Both the position numbers and the translations under genes were made by a program. A model generated the notes under the pieces. That model was given only the letters and a program-made list of their open reading frames with translations, did no database searches and was not told where the DNA came from. Positions 1 to 9,512 of a stretch of DNA of 64,000 bases are shown here, piece by piece (within the stretch, counting starts at the first letter, position 1; every line of letters begins with the position of its first letter). The DNA is from Prevotella sp. (GTDB taxonomy: Bacteria > Bacteroidota > Bacteroidia > Bacteroidales > Bacteroidaceae): contig JAGCOB010000019.1 in assembly GCA_017645645.1 (NCBI GenBank), positions 33,736 to 97,735 on the forward strand, in the 5' to 3' direction.

Positions 1-834
1 CTCATCAACCGCTGGTTCACGCTGTATGTCTTCGACTGGCTTGCCAGCTTCGGCTTCAGCATGGGTATCGTACTGATTCTGATTACCATCCTTTTGAAAG
101 TCATTACCTATCCGATGGTCAAGAAGTCGTATATGTCATCCGCGAAGATGCGCGTCCTCAAGCCCAAACTGGAAGAGGCCACCAAACAGTATGACAAGCC
201 TGAGGACCAGATGAAGAAACAACAGGAGATGATGTCACTGTATTCTAAATACGGTGTCAGTCCGATGGGAGGCTGTCTGCCTATGCTTATCCAGATGCCT
301 ATCTGGATTGCGATGTTCTGGTTTGTGCCCAATGCCATCCAGTTGCGCGGACAGAGTTTCCTGTGGATGGACGACCTGTCGACCTACGACCCCATCATTG
401 AATGGACAAACAACATCTGGGGTATCGGCGACCACCTGTCACTGACCTGTATCCTGTTCTGTGCCGCACAGCTCATCTATACGTGGATCAGCATGCGTCA
501 GCAAAAAGACCAGATGATCGGGGCACAGGCAGAGCAGATGAAGGTGATGCAGTGGATGATGTATATCATGCCGCTGATGTTCTTCTTCATCTTCAACGAC
601 TACTCATCAGGTCTGAACTTCTACTACTTCATCTCACTGTTCTTCTCCGCAGCCATTATGTGGACACTCCGCAAGACGACCGATGATGCGAAGCTACTCG
701 CCATTCTGGAAGCAAAATATCAGGAGAACAAGAATAATCCCAAGAAGCAGAGCGGTCTCGCCGCCCGCTTAGAGGCAATGCAGAAGCAACAAGAAGAACT
801 GAAGCGTCAGCGACAGAACGGATTTAGGAAATAG
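1..834 (+). CDS. yidC: Membrane protein insertase YidC, C-terminal part (5' end outside window)
   Basis: The reading frame is open from base 1 and ends at TAG 832-834, giving the last 277 residues of YidC/Oxa1. YidC inserts and folds inner-membrane proteins, alone or with SecYEG. The visible part covers the conserved insertase core: a first membrane helix near residues 15-40, a cytoplasmic hairpin rich in Lys, Glu and Gln, the loop with [13 protein letters not shown], two further helices, and the segment [12 protein letters not shown] that precedes the last helix. A basic coiled tail rich in K, Q and R ends the protein, as is usual for ribosome contact. The N-terminal periplasmic domain typical of Gram-negative YidC lies upstream of the window. 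The stop codon overlaps a heptamer repeat that separates it from the next gene. Confidence 0.95.
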   Translation, partial: LINRWFTLYVFDWLASFGFSMGIVLILITILLKVITYPMVKKSYMSSAKMRVLKPKLEEATKQYDKPEDQMKKQQEMMSLYSKYGVSPMGGCLPMLIQMPIWIAMFWFVPNAIQLRGQSFLWMDDLSTYDPIIEWTNNIWGIGDHLSLTCILFCAAQLIYTWISMRQQKDQMIGAQAEQMKVMQWMMYIMPLMFFFIFNDYSSGLNFYYFISLFFSAAIMWTLRKTTDDAKLLAILEAKYQENKNNPKKQSGLAARLEAMQKQQEELKRQRQNGFRK

Positions 835-867
835 CCAACGGCTAATAGCTAATAGCAAACAGCAAAA
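833..867 (+). repeat. Five tandem 7-base words across the yidC stop and next leader
   Basis: The bases split into five consecutive 7-mers: AGCCAAC, GGCTAAT, AGCTAAT, AGCAAAC, AGCAAAA. The first overlaps the yidC TAG, and the last ends two bases before the next ATG at 870. The words are variants of one another, so this looks like a degenerate tandem repeat rather than a binding site. Similar 7-base-period words recur at other places in the window. Confidence 0.75.
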
Positions 868-869
868 TT

Positions 870-2333
870 ATGAAGATTGGATTTGACAACGAGAAATATC
901 TGAAGATACAGTCAGAGCATATCAGGGAGCGTATCGCCCAGTTTAATGGAAAACTATACTTGGAGTTAGGTGGAAAACTCTTCGACGACCATCATGCCTC
1001 CCGTGTACTGCCGGGCTTCAAGCCCGACTCAAAATTGAGGATGTTCGCCCAGTTGCGTGACAGCATTGAGATCATCATTGTCGTGAATGCCGAGGATATC
1101 GAGCGGAACAAGGTACGTGCCGACTTAGGCATCACATACGACGAGGATGTGCTGCGCCTGCGTGACGAGTTCATGAGTCGTGACTTCATGGTAGGCTCCG
1201 TCGTCATCACCCACTATAACGGTCAACAGGCTGCAGACCAGTTCCGCCGCCGTTTAGAGCGTATGGGTATCAAATCCTACTTCCACTACCTCATCGACGG
1301 CTATCCCCACAGTGTAGACCTGATAGCCAGTGATGAGGGCTTCGGCAAGAACGACTATGTAGAAACTTCACGCGAGCTGGTCATCGTAACGGCTCCCGGT
1401 CCTGGCTCTGGCAAGATGGCAGTATGCCTCTCCCAGTTGTATAACGAGCATAAGCGTGGCATCCGTGCAGGCTATGCGAAGTTTGAGACTTTCCCAGTAT
1501 GGAACCTGCCGTTGAAGCATCCTGTGAATATTGCCTACGAAGCTGCCACTGCCGACCTCAACGATGTGAACATGATCGACCCGTTCCATCTGGAGGCATA
1601 CGGCAAGACAGCCATCAATTACAACCGTGATATCGAGATATTCCCTGTACTCAACGCTCTCTTCGAGGGTATCTACGGAGAGAATCCCTATAAGTCGCCT
1701 ACCGATATGGGCGTGAACATGGTTGGCTTCTGTATCAGTGACGACGAGGTATGCTGCAATGCTTCCAAAGATGAGATTATCCGTCGCTACTATGCCGCTA
1801 CCAACAAGATGGCAGACGGAGCAGACAACGAGGCAGAGGTGCATAAGATCCAGATGCTCTTCAATCAGGCGAAGATAACGACAGCCGATCGTCGCACTAC
1901 TGTTGCCGCCAATGAGCGTAAGGCTGAGACCAACGGTCCTGCATCAGCCATGGAACTGGAAGACGGTACCATCATCACGGCAAAGACGACTACCCTGTTA
2001 GGATGTAGTGCCGCCCTGATACTGAATGTTATCAAGCACCTTGCCGGCATCGGTCATGACGTGAAACTCATACCGCAGAGTATGATAGAGCCTATCCAGA
2101 AGACAAAGATAGAGTATTTAGGCGGCAATAACCCCCGTCTGCATACCGATGAGGTATTGGTGGCACTCAGTGTGCTATCGCAGAACGATGACCAGTGTCG
2201 TCGTGCCTTGGAACAACTTCCTAAGTTACGTGACTGTCAAGTACATACGACGATTATGTTAGGGGAAGTCGACCGCAAGATCTTCAAGAAATTAGGATGC
2301 GGATTGACTTGTGATCCTATCAAGAAGAAATAA
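870..2333 (+). CDS. DUF1846 family protein (UPF0371)
   Basis: The 487-residue protein matches the DUF1846 family in length and in landmark segments. Residues near 175-185 contain TAPGPGSGKMAVCLSQLYNE, a P-loop-like glycine stretch ending in GK, followed by YAKFETFPVWNLPLKHPVN and later MVGFCISDDEVC. The family is widespread in Firmicutes and Bacteroidetes. Structures suggest an NTP-dependent or phosphate-binding fold, but I know of no settled biochemical role, so no function is assigned. There is no signal peptide or membrane helix, so it should be cytoplasmic. It follows yidC by 35 bases filled with heptamer repeats and ends in a strong hairpin shared with the convergent gene. Confidence 0.85.
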   Translation: MKIGFDNEKYLKIQSEHIRERIAQFNGKLYLELGGKLFDDHHASRVLPGFKPDSKLRMFAQLRDSIEIIIVVNAEDIERNKVRADLGITYDEDVLRLRDEFMSRDFMVGSVVITHYNGQQAADQFRRRLERMGIKSYFHYLIDGYPHSVDLIASDEGFGKNDYVETSRELVIVTAPGPGSGKMAVCLSQLYNEHKRGIRAGYAKFETFPVWNLPLKHPVNIAYEAATADLNDVNMIDPFHLEAYGKTAINYNRDIEIFPVLNALFEGIYGENPYKSPTDMGVNMVGFCISDDEVCCNASKDEIIRRYYAATNKMADGADNEAEVHKIQMLFNQAKITTADRRTTVAANERKAETNGPASAMELEDGTIITAKTTTLLGCSAALILNVIKHLAGIGHDVKLIPQSMIEPIQKTKIEYLGGNNPRLHTDEVLVALSVLSQNDDQCRRALEQLPKLRDCQVHTTIMLGEVDRKIFKKLGCGLTCDPIKKK

Positions 2334-2368
2334 CAAAAATCCTGAGCGTTTGCTCAGGATTTTTGTTA
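2331..2368. terminator. Perfect bidirectional terminator containing both convergent stop codons
   Basis: A 17-base perfect inverted repeat (2331-2347 with 2352-2368) surrounds a GTTT loop. The core is ATCCTGAGC/GCTCAGGAT, flanked by A5 and T5 tracts, so it reads as an intrinsic terminator on both strands. The TAA of the plus gene (2331-2333) and the TAA of the minus gene (complement of 2366-2368) are the outer ends of the stem. Confidence 0.92.
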
Positions 2369-4447
2369 TTTAATCATCAGACTCAGTATCGTCAGGTCAT
2401 CATTAGGATCGGCACCATTGCGGTGTTTGTTCACCTCATCCATCAGTTTCAGTACCACCTTCTTGGCATTGTCTAACGACGGGTCGCTCAGTACTTCAAT
2501 GATACGTTCATCGCTGAACTGTTCCTGTTCCTTATTCTCTGCCTCATTGAGTCCGTCAGAATAGATAAGGAACGGAATTCCACGGATATCATCAATAGTC
2601 TCTCCCACAAATTCCAGTCCTGGCCACAGACCGACAGGTGCATTCGACTCCACCTCCATGAACTTGGGAGGATTGCCGTATACCGGCGGGTTATGTCCTG
2701 CATTACAATAGTCCATACGACCTGTCTTCAGGTCTATCAGTCCCATAAACATCGTGACAAACATACCCTGGTCGTTATTCTCCGTCAGTGCGTTGTTCAT
2801 ACGCGTGGCAATAGCTGCAGGTTTCATGTGCTCCGAACCGAGGGTACGGAACATACGGTTCGCCTGTGCCATGAACAACGAGGCGGGAACACCCTTGCCT
2901 GACACATCGCCCAGGCAGAAATACAACTCATCGCCCAATAACTGATAACCGTAAAGGTCACCGCCGATCTCCTTAGCTGGTGTCATTGCGGCATACATAT
3001 CGATATTCTCGCGATCGGGGAACACATTCGGTACCATCGACATCTGGATATCACGGGCAATACGTAACTCACTCTGGATACGCTCCTTGATCTGCGTCGT
3101 CTCCTCCAACTGGTCATAGGCAACCTGTAACTTAGCATGCGCCTCCTCCAGTCGTCCATGAGCCGCTGCCAACTTATGAGCCGCCTTACGCTTATGGAAG
3201 ATATAAATCAGGAAGAAGACGATAATCAGGACTAAGGCAACACCCGTGCTAACCAGTCGCTGTTGGGTGAGTTTCATTTCCTTCTCGGCAATCTCTGCCT
3301 CCTTGCCCTGTGTGTCGTAGAGTGTGGCAAGCTCTGCCGTGGCACTGCTCTTCTGACCCGTAATTGCAGAGTCGAGCAATTCCAGGATACGTGTTCCAGC
3401 CACCCGTGCCGAGTCTTTACGCCCAGCCTCAGCATTGGCATGGTACTTGGGAAGCATATAGAGTTGGATATTATCCAGTGACATCTCCATACCCCAGTCA
3501 CTGATCGCCTTATCCAGGAAACGGTAGTTATCAGCCGCCTCCTGATAACGTTTGGCAACCATCAGGTAGTCGTTACCCAGAATCTTACCGGAAGGCGTAT
3601 GAGCAAACTTCGTCTCCTTGAAACGCTGATAGGCCTCAGCGGCCTCCTTCGACTTATGCAGTCCCTCCTGGGCAATGGCACGCATGATCTCGATACGTCC
3701 CTGATATTCGTCGAAATACTCCTTACGTGCATCGGGACGCTCACGGTACTTACTCAACAGCATCTCCGTGCGGTCAATCCAATAGATAGACTCCGCATAA
3801 CGACGGGTATTGATATATGCCTGACTGGTATATACCGTACCCAGCACTGCCTCCTGGAATCCACGACCGGTAGTATCCGTCTGCCAGCGATTGGCATAGT
3901 GACCACGAGCAGTGACAAAACTTTCCTTCGCCTCCTCGTCACGTCCCAGGTTCAATTGGCAACAGCCGATATTATTCAGCAGGATGGCATAGTCGATGTC
4001 TGAGCCTATCCCCGTCTTATCCATCCTCTTCACAGCAGGGATGGCTACCTGCAAGGATCCTTCAAAATCGCCCTTTACCAACAATATCTCAGACAGGCGA
4101 CGGGCACACTTGTTGTAGCTCAACTGGTCCAGAGCCGTCTTGACCTCACACTCCAATGCCTTGCGATAACAAAGTTCTGCCATACGATACTGTCCCTCAT
4201 GGTAATACGCCACACCACGCCAACGGTTGGCATTAAGCGGAGAGATATCCCCGACAATCTCAAAACTGTCGGCAACAGCCCTCAAACGTTCATAGTTCAT
4301 CGCCACACCAATGTTAAACAGAACACTGTCGGCACGACTAGCCCGTACTTCACGGCGTTTGGCACTATCGCACGATATCCCACTGGAGATGAGGAGCAAT
4401 AGTGCAAGTATCGTATAGAACGACTTTTTCTTCAATAACATACGCAT
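2366..4447 (-). CDS. Transmembrane TPR-SpoIIE (PP2C-type) serine phosphatase
   Basis: This 693-residue protein begins with a lipoprotein-like signal (hydrophobic stretch ending ISSGISC). It has a helical TPR-type region to about residue 390, one membrane helix near 398-417, a coiled coil (about 420-460), and a C-terminal SpoIIE/RsbU phosphatase domain (about 462-693). Metal-binding positions of the PP2C fold are visible as IGGDLYGY, LGDVSGKG, IYSDGLNEA and the final NDDLTIL. Such enzymes dephosphorylate Ser/Thr of partner-switch proteins. Here the TPR part is probably periplasmic and the catalytic part cytoplasmic, so it may relay an envelope signal. No anti-sigma or STAS gene is adjacent. 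A close paralogue lies at 59274-61253. ATGs at 4447 and 4441 are both possible starts. Confidence 0.88.
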   Translation of the reverse strand: MRMLLKKKSFYTILALLLLISSGISCDSAKRREVRASRADSVLFNIGVAMNYERLRAVADSFEIVGDISPLNANRWRGVAYYHEGQYRMAELCYRKALECEVKTALDQLSYNKCARRLSEILLVKGDFEGSLQVAIPAVKRMDKTGIGSDIDYAILLNNIGCCQLNLGRDEEAKESFVTARGHYANRWQTDTTGRGFQEAVLGTVYTSQAYINTRRYAESIYWIDRTEMLLSKYRERPDARKEYFDEYQGRIEIMRAIAQEGLHKSKEAAEAYQRFKETKFAHTPSGKILGNDYLMVAKRYQEAADNYRFLDKAISDWGMEMSLDNIQLYMLPKYHANAEAGRKDSARVAGTRILELLDSAITGQKSSATAELATLYDTQGKEAEIAEKEMKLTQQRLVSTGVALVLIIVFFLIYIFHKRKAAHKLAAAHGRLEEAHAKLQVAYDQLEETTQIKERIQSELRIARDIQMSMVPNVFPDRENIDMYAAMTPAKEIGGDLYGYQLLGDELYFCLGDVSGKGVPASLFMAQANRMFRTLGSEHMKPAAIATRMNNALTENNDQGMFVTMFMGLIDLKTGRMDYCNAGHNPPVYGNPPKFMEVESNAPVGLWPGLEFVGETIDDIRGIPFLIYSDGLNEAENKEQEQFSDERIIEVLSDPSLDNAKKVVLKLMDEVNKHRNGADPNDDLTILSLMIK

Positions 4448-4466
4448 TAATAGCTACAATACGATG

Positions 4467-4474
4467 CAAAGATA
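4467..4474 (-). promoter_or_regulatory. Bacteroidetes -7 element TATCTTTG for the SpoIIE gene
   Basis: The minus strand reads TATCTTTG, matching the TAnnTTTG consensus of the primary Bacteroidetes sigma factor, about 20 bases before the start at 4447. It is divergent from the element at 4537. No convincing upstream TTTG partner at standard distance was picked out. Confidence 0.7.
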
Positions 4475-4536
4475 CGAATAAGTGGGCAAAGCGCAAAAGA
4501 AAAGAAATATTTTCTTTTCATTTACGAATTATTTTG

Positions 4537-4544
4537 TACCTTTG
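4537..4544 (+). promoter_or_regulatory. Bacteroidetes -7 element TACCTTTG for the S9 peptidase gene
   Basis: TACCTTTG followed by CA lies 20 bases before the ATG at 4564 and matches TAnnTTTG. It also argues that translation starts at 4564 and not at an earlier in-frame ATG at 4402, which would lie upstream of the promoter. Confidence 0.75.
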
Positions 4545-4563
4545 CATTCAATATCCACATCTT

Positions 4564-6741
4564 ATGAAAAGATTACTGACCATCGCAGCTATGGTATTAG
4601 GGTTAATGCCTGCCGCTATCAACGCACAAGAAGACGTGATTGGAAAGAGTAGTATTCAATTGAAAAGCCGGATGATGACCCCGGAAGCCCTCTGGGCAAT
4701 GGGACGCATCGGTACCGTTGAGGCATCTCCCGACGGCAAGCGTGTTGTCTATCAGGTAGGTTACTACAGTGTGAAGGCGAACAAGAGCCGTCAGGTCATC
4801 TATGTCATGGATGCCGATGGTGCCAACAGCCGACAACTGACAGCCAAAGGTTCCAAAAGCGAGACAGATCCGACATGGTTGGATAATGAGACCATCGCCT
4901 TTATATCCGACGGTGAGATATGGTCGATGAAAGCCAACGGTTCCGACCGCAGGCAGTTGTCGAAAACGGACGGCAAAGTGGAGGGTTTCAAGTTCTCACC
5001 CGACCGTACGAAGGTCATCATCCTCCAGAGCATCCCCTTCCACGAGGTCATCCAGAAGAATCCCGACGACCTGCCCAAGGCAACGGGTCGCCGGGTCACT
5101 GACCTAATGTACCGTCATTGGGACCACTATGTGGAAAGCATCCAGCATCCGTTTGTCTGTTCAGTAAGCGGCTGTGACATAGCCGCAGACGCAACTGACA
5201 TCCTTGAGGGCGAGCCTTACGAGTGTCCGATGGAACCGTTCGGCGGTATTGAGCAACTTGCCTGGAGTCCTGACTCCAAGACTATTGCCTATACCTGTCG
5301 TAAGAAGACGGGACTGGAGTACTCCATTTCCACCGACTCCGATATCTATCTTTATAATATAGGTACGCGTAAAACCACGAATCTCTGTAAGCCCGAGGGC
5401 TATGTGTCTCCCAAGGTAGATCCTACCATCACACTCGCCACACAGGCTGTCAATGCCAAGGATAACCTGAAGAATAACGTGGGCTACGACCAGAACCCGC
5501 AGTTCTCACCAGATGGCAAATATATTGCTTGGCTGTCGATGGAGCGTGACGGTTATGAGGCCGACCTTAACCGTTTGTGTATTTGTGATTTAGCAACAGG
5601 CACGAAACGCTACCTCAATTGGCAAAGTGACATCGATGCCTTCTGTTGGGCTCCTACTGCTGTCGGCAAAAAACTGAAAGCTGCTGACCCACAGTTCTAT
5701 TTTCTGAGCGTATGGCACGGCTGCTGCAACATGTATGCAGCCAGCAACAAGGGCGACGTAACACAGCTCACCGAGACGTGGGACGACTGGACGAGTCTGC
5801 AGCTAGCCAATGACGGCAGGCATATCCTCGGAACCCGTCAGAGTCTGTCAGCACCTACGGACATCTATCGTGTCCTTCCCCAGCCAAAAGCAACAATAGA
5901 ACAACTCACCTTCGAGAACAAACATATCCTCGACCAACTGACTTTCGGTAAAATGCAGCAGTACTGGGTTCCGACGACCGATGGTAAGGAGGAACTCGTC
6001 TGGGTGATGCTGCCTGCCAACTATGAGGAAGGAAAGAAATACCCCACTCTGCTTTTCTGTGAGGGAGGACCGCAGAGTCCCGTCAGCCAGTTCTGGAGCT
6101 ACCGCTGGAACTTCCAGATGATGGCAGCCAATGGTTATGTGGTGATTGCCCCCAACCGTCACGGACTCCCTGGTTTCGGACAGGAATGGAAAGAACAGAT
6201 TAGCGGTGACTGGACGGGGCAGTGTATGAACGACTATCTCTCGGCCATCGACTTTGCTGCAGACTCACTACCCTTCGTCGACAAAGACCGCCTCGGTGCT
6301 GTCGGCGCCTCTTTCGGCGGCTTTAGTGTCTATTACCTCGCTGGCATCCACGAGAAACGTTTCAAGGCATTCATTGCCCATGACGGTGCCTTCAACCTGG
6401 CCGCCATGTACTTGGAGACCGAGGAGAACTGGTTCAGCAACTGGGAGTATGACGAGGCTTACTGGCACCGTCCGCAGATGCCACGCGCCAAGAAGACCTA
6501 TCATGACTCGCCGCATAAGATGGTGGAGAAATGGGATACACCTATTCTGTGTATCCATGGTGAGAAAGACTACCGCATCAACTATACGCAAGGTATGGCT
6601 GCCTTCAATGCTGCCCGTATGAAGGGTATTCCGGCAGAGTTCCTGGTTTTCCCCGACGAGAACCACTGGGTATTGAAGCCCCAGAATGGTATTCTTTGGC
6701 AGCGCACGTTCTTTGACTGGCTGGACCGTTGGCTGAAATAA
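4564..6741 (+). CDS. S9 family (prolyl oligopeptidase-type) peptidase, secreted
   Basis: The 725-residue protein has a signal peptide (MKRLLTIAAMVLGLMPAAINA, cleavage before QED). It has an N-terminal beta-propeller with WD40/TolB-like blades ending in motifs such as FSPDGKYIAW and WSPDSKTIAY, and a C-terminal alpha/beta hydrolase domain. The catalytic triad can be read: Ser583 in GASFGG, Asp669 in HGEKDYR and His701 in ENHW. Family members cleave dipeptides or acylated residues from peptides, and here it would act in the periplasm. I chose the start at 4564 because a signal peptide begins there just downstream of a promoter element. The MFS carrier gene follows after 17 bases, suggesting a peptide breakdown and uptake unit, though the carrier's substrate is unknown. 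Confidence 0.92.
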   Translation: MKRLLTIAAMVLGLMPAAINAQEDVIGKSSIQLKSRMMTPEALWAMGRIGTVEASPDGKRVVYQVGYYSVKANKSRQVIYVMDADGANSRQLTAKGSKSETDPTWLDNETIAFISDGEIWSMKANGSDRRQLSKTDGKVEGFKFSPDRTKVIILQSIPFHEVIQKNPDDLPKATGRRVTDLMYRHWDHYVESIQHPFVCSVSGCDIAADATDILEGEPYECPMEPFGGIEQLAWSPDSKTIAYTCRKKTGLEYSISTDSDIYLYNIGTRKTTNLCKPEGYVSPKVDPTITLATQAVNAKDNLKNNVGYDQNPQFSPDGKYIAWLSMERDGYEADLNRLCICDLATGTKRYLNWQSDIDAFCWAPTAVGKKLKAADPQFYFLSVWHGCCNMYAASNKGDVTQLTETWDDWTSLQLANDGRHILGTRQSLSAPTDIYRVLPQPKATIEQLTFENKHILDQLTFGKMQQYWVPTTDGKEELVWVMLPANYEEGKKYPTLLFCEGGPQSPVSQFWSYRWNFQMMAANGYVVIAPNRHGLPGFGQEWKEQISGDWTGQCMNDYLSAIDFAADSLPFVDKDRLGAVGASFGGFSVYYLAGIHEKRFKAFIAHDGAFNLAAMYLETEENWFSNWEYDEAYWHRPQMPRAKKTYHDSPHKMVEKWDTPILCIHGEKDYRINYTQGMAAFNAARMKGIPAEFLVFPDENHWVLKPQNGILWQRTFFDWLDRWLK

Positions 6742-6758
6742 TATAATAATAAAATAAA

Positions 6759-8378
6759 ATGACTCAAGCAATTCAAAAAACCTTACGTGACAGTGCCGGC
6801 ATGCGCTGGACTGCCCTGCTGCTCTTGGCTCTCGCCATGTTCTGCAGCTACATCTTCATGGACATCCTCTCACCTATCAAGGACCTGATGCAGGAGACCC
6901 GCAGCTGGGACTCTACTGCCTTCGGTACCATGCAGGGCTCTGAGGTGTTCCTCAACGTCTTCGTGTTCTTCCTTATCTTTGCCGGTATCATCCTCGACAA
7001 GATGGGTGTCCGCTTCACTGCCGTGCTTAGTGCCGCCGTCATGCTCGTCGGAGCGTGTGTCAAATGGTATGCCGTCAGTGAGGGCTTTATCGGCAGTGGA
7101 CTGGAGACTTGGTTTACCAATAACCTCAACTACATCCCTATCTTTGACGAGTTGGGCGTGTCACCCTTCTATGCCGGTATGCCTGCCTCTGCGAAGTTTG
7201 CCGCCTGCGGCTTTATGATCTTTGGCTGTGGTTGTGAGATGGCAGGTATCACGGTATCCCGTGGTATCGTGAAGTGGTTCAAGGGACGTGAGATGGCACT
7301 CGCCATGGGTTCCGAGATGGCACTCGCCCGTCTGGGTGTTGCCACCTGTATGATCTTTTCTCCGTTCTTTGCCAAGTTAGGCGGAAACATTAGCGTCAGC
7401 CGCAGTGTTGCCTTCGGTGTCGTCCTGATGTGTATCGCCCTCATCATGACGATTGTCTATTTCTTCATGGACAAGAAGCTCGACAGTCAGACTGGTGAGG
7501 CAGAGGAGAAAGACGATCCCTTCCGCATCAAGGACCTCGGACAGATTCTCACCTCCAGTGGTTTCTGGCTTGTCGCCCTGTTGTGTGTCCTTTACTACAG
7601 TGCGATTTTCCCCTTCCAGAAGTATGCCGTCAACATGTTGCAGTGTAACCTCACGCTGACGGCTCCTGCAGAAGGTACCTTCTGGGCTGGTGACAGTGTC
7701 ACCATCGTCCAGTATATCATCATGCTGATAGTGGCAGGAGTCGGTTTTGCCAGCAACTTCCAGAAGTCAAAGGGTCGCCAGTATGGCATGCTCGCTCTCT
7801 CCATCATCGCCCTCGTCACCTATTGCTATATGGGCTATATGCGTCAGAGTGCAGAGTCTATCTTCGCTGTCTTCCCCCTGCTTGCCGTGCTCATCACTCC
7901 TATCCTCGGCAGTTATGTCGACCATAAAGGAAAGGCTGCCTCGATGCTCGTCCTCGGCTCGTTATTGCTGATAGCCTGTCACCTCACCTTCGCCTTCATC
8001 CTCCCGATGTTCAAGGGTAATGCCGTCGGCGGTATCATCATCGCCTACGCCACCATCCTCGTCCTCGGCTCCAGCTTCTCACTGGTACCTGCATCGTTAT
8101 GGCCCAGTGTACCCAAGCTCGTTGATGCAAAGGTTATCGGTTCTGCCTACGCACTGATTTTCTGGATACAGAACATCGGTCTGTGGCTGTTCCCCTTGTT
8201 GATTGGCAAGGTTCTCGACGACACCAACCCGGGAGTCACCGACCCCACGAAGTTCGACTATACCGCCCCGTTGGTGATGCTCGCCTGCTTGGGTGTTGCC
8301 GCCCTTATCCTCGGCTTCGTCCTGAAGGCCGTCGACAAGAAGAAAGGTATCGGACTGGAAGAGCCGAATATTAAGTGA
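6759..8378 (+). CDS. MFS transporter
   Basis: The 539-residue protein is almost wholly hydrophobic, with about twelve membrane helices and a charged central loop near residues 235-260 (QTGEAEEKDDPFRIKDLG). The first half carries the conserved MFS loop in the form GIILDKMGVRF, equivalent to the GxLxDrxGrr motif. It lies 17 bases after the S9 peptidase gene on the same strand with no terminator between, so the two are probably cotranscribed. The substrate cannot be told from sequence; amino acids or short peptides are a guess from context. The stop codon sits in a heptamer duplication that leads into the next gene. Confidence 0.87.
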   Translation: MTQAIQKTLRDSAGMRWTALLLLALAMFCSYIFMDILSPIKDLMQETRSWDSTAFGTMQGSEVFLNVFVFFLIFAGIILDKMGVRFTAVLSAAVMLVGACVKWYAVSEGFIGSGLETWFTNNLNYIPIFDELGVSPFYAGMPASAKFAACGFMIFGCGCEMAGITVSRGIVKWFKGREMALAMGSEMALARLGVATCMIFSPFFAKLGGNISVSRSVAFGVVLMCIALIMTIVYFFMDKKLDSQTGEAEEKDDPFRIKDLGQILTSSGFWLVALLCVLYYSAIFPFQKYAVNMLQCNLTLTAPAEGTFWAGDSVTIVQYIIMLIVAGVGFASNFQKSKGRQYGMLALSIIALVTYCYMGYMRQSAESIFAVFPLLAVLITPILGSYVDHKGKAASMLVLGSLLLIACHLTFAFILPMFKGNAVGGIIIAYATILVLGSSFSLVPASLWPSVPKLVDAKVIGSAYALIFWIQNIGLWLFPLLIGKVLDDTNPGVTDPTKFDYTAPLVMLACLGVAALILGFVLKAVDKKKGIGLEEPNIK

Positions 8379-8429
8379 AAAGTGAAGAATGATGAAACGA
8401 TTATTGGCATTTAGCTTTTGGCTTTTAGC
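8373..8429 (+). repeat. 7-base-period words across the MFS stop, next start and signal peptide
   Basis: Two exact copies of AAGTGAA (8373-8386) contain the TGA stop of the MFS gene. After the ATG at 8389, three more 7-mers, ATTTAGC, TTTTGGC and TTTTAGC (8409-8429), run through codons 7-14 of the next gene and encode the hydrophobic core of its signal peptide. The period is the same as at 833-867. Confidence 0.65.
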
Positions 8430-9489
8430 GATGGGCATTTGTGTCGCACAGGCACAAAGCAAGGATGACCAGTTAAAGCGCATCCGTGCCATCTATACAC
8501 AGACAAAGCAGCAGGTTGCAGACAATGGAAAGGACGGTCAGCCGCCCCTCGACATGCACATCCACGTGAGCAACGGCAGTATGGTGTCGGAAGACTTTGC
8601 CCTCGATGACGAGACCGACGTCCACTACTATTTCACACGCTCGAAGAAAGAGCCCGACACAGATTTCCTTGAGGAGTTCTCTTGCTATTTCATCAGCGAA
8701 TACTGGACATCGCACGGTCACGACCGCTCTCGCGAGTTCCTACTCGATCCTGAAGACGGTCACCTGCTCTTCGCCTATATGAAGGGAGAGACGGATGCTG
8801 GTTTCATCGTGGAGACACGTTACTACTACGATGCCAAGGGTAACCTCATCCACCAGATCCACAAGACGGGCAACGAAGAAAATGGACTCTCAGAGACCAG
8901 TCCCGACAGCCATTCGTGGAACGATGCCGTCAGTGAGCGCAAAAAGTATCAGGAATATCTCGACATCTTCAAACGCCTGATGACACCAGAGGGACTTCTC
9001 GATACCTCCAACGAGACTCACCGTGCCACTGCCTCGAAGGCAGACCGTCTGAAGACTATCCGCAGCGCCTATGCCGAGGCGAAGCAGAAGATAGAGCGGG
9101 ACAAAGCATCCGAAGTGCCCCATCATATCACCGTCCTTTGCCACGACCAGAAGATAGAGAACTATGCGCCCGAGACGATCGAACTCAACTACTACTTCGA
9201 CGAGGAGCAGCATCCGAAATGCTATTTCATCTCCTACCACAAGAGCAGTATGATGTTCGACTTATACGAGGAATACCTCTTCGACCCAAATACCCACGAT
9301 CTCTGTTTCTCCTACTCCCGTGGTCGTGAGGAAGGTGAAGAGCGCGAGTGGCGCTACTACTTCGACGAGAACGGACGTTGCACTGAGCGTCTCAGCAATG
9401 CCGAGGAGATTGGCGACGGCTACTCTGAGAAAGTCGCCGCCGACAAATACCTCCAAGTCTTTAGGATGTTAGTTGACAATAACGAATAA
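8389..9489 (+). CDS. Secreted protein with two tandem homologous halves, function unknown
   Basis: The 366-residue protein begins with a signal peptide (MMKRLLAFSFWLLAMGICVAQA). The rest is an internal duplication. Residues about 28-190 and 215-366 align by eye through RIRAIYTQTKQQ / TIRSAYAEAKQK, then a YYF segment (DVHYYFTRSK / ELNYYFDEEQ), a CYFIS block, FLLDPEDGHLLF / YLFDPNTHDLCF, RYYYDAKGN / RYYFDENGR, and a closing KYQEYLDIFKRLM / KYLQVFRMLV. I do not recognise a family. The repeated extended strands with aromatic residues suggest a beta-rich periplasmic domain used twice. It begins 10 bases after the MFS gene and is probably in its operon. ATG at 8389 or 8392 could start it. Confidence 0.7.
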   Translation: MMKRLLAFSFWLLAMGICVAQAQSKDDQLKRIRAIYTQTKQQVADNGKDGQPPLDMHIHVSNGSMVSEDFALDDETDVHYYFTRSKKEPDTDFLEEFSCYFISEYWTSHGHDRSREFLLDPEDGHLLFAYMKGETDAGFIVETRYYYDAKGNLIHQIHKTGNEENGLSETSPDSHSWNDAVSERKKYQEYLDIFKRLMTPEGLLDTSNETHRATASKADRLKTIRSAYAEAKQKIERDKASEVPHHITVLCHDQKIENYAPETIELNYYFDEEQHPKCYFISYHKSSMMFDLYEEYLFDPNTHDLCFSYSRGREEGEEREWRYYFDENGRCTERLSNAEEIGDGYSEKVAADKYLQVFRMLVDNNE

Positions 9490-9512
9490 GGATACTAAGT
9501 CGGTAGGTGATT

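Noticed and set aside
4402-4563. N-terminal extension of the S9 peptidase from an ATG at 4402
   Set aside because: It would start inside the SpoIIE gene on the other strand, upstream of the promoter element, and would bury the clear signal peptide at 4564.
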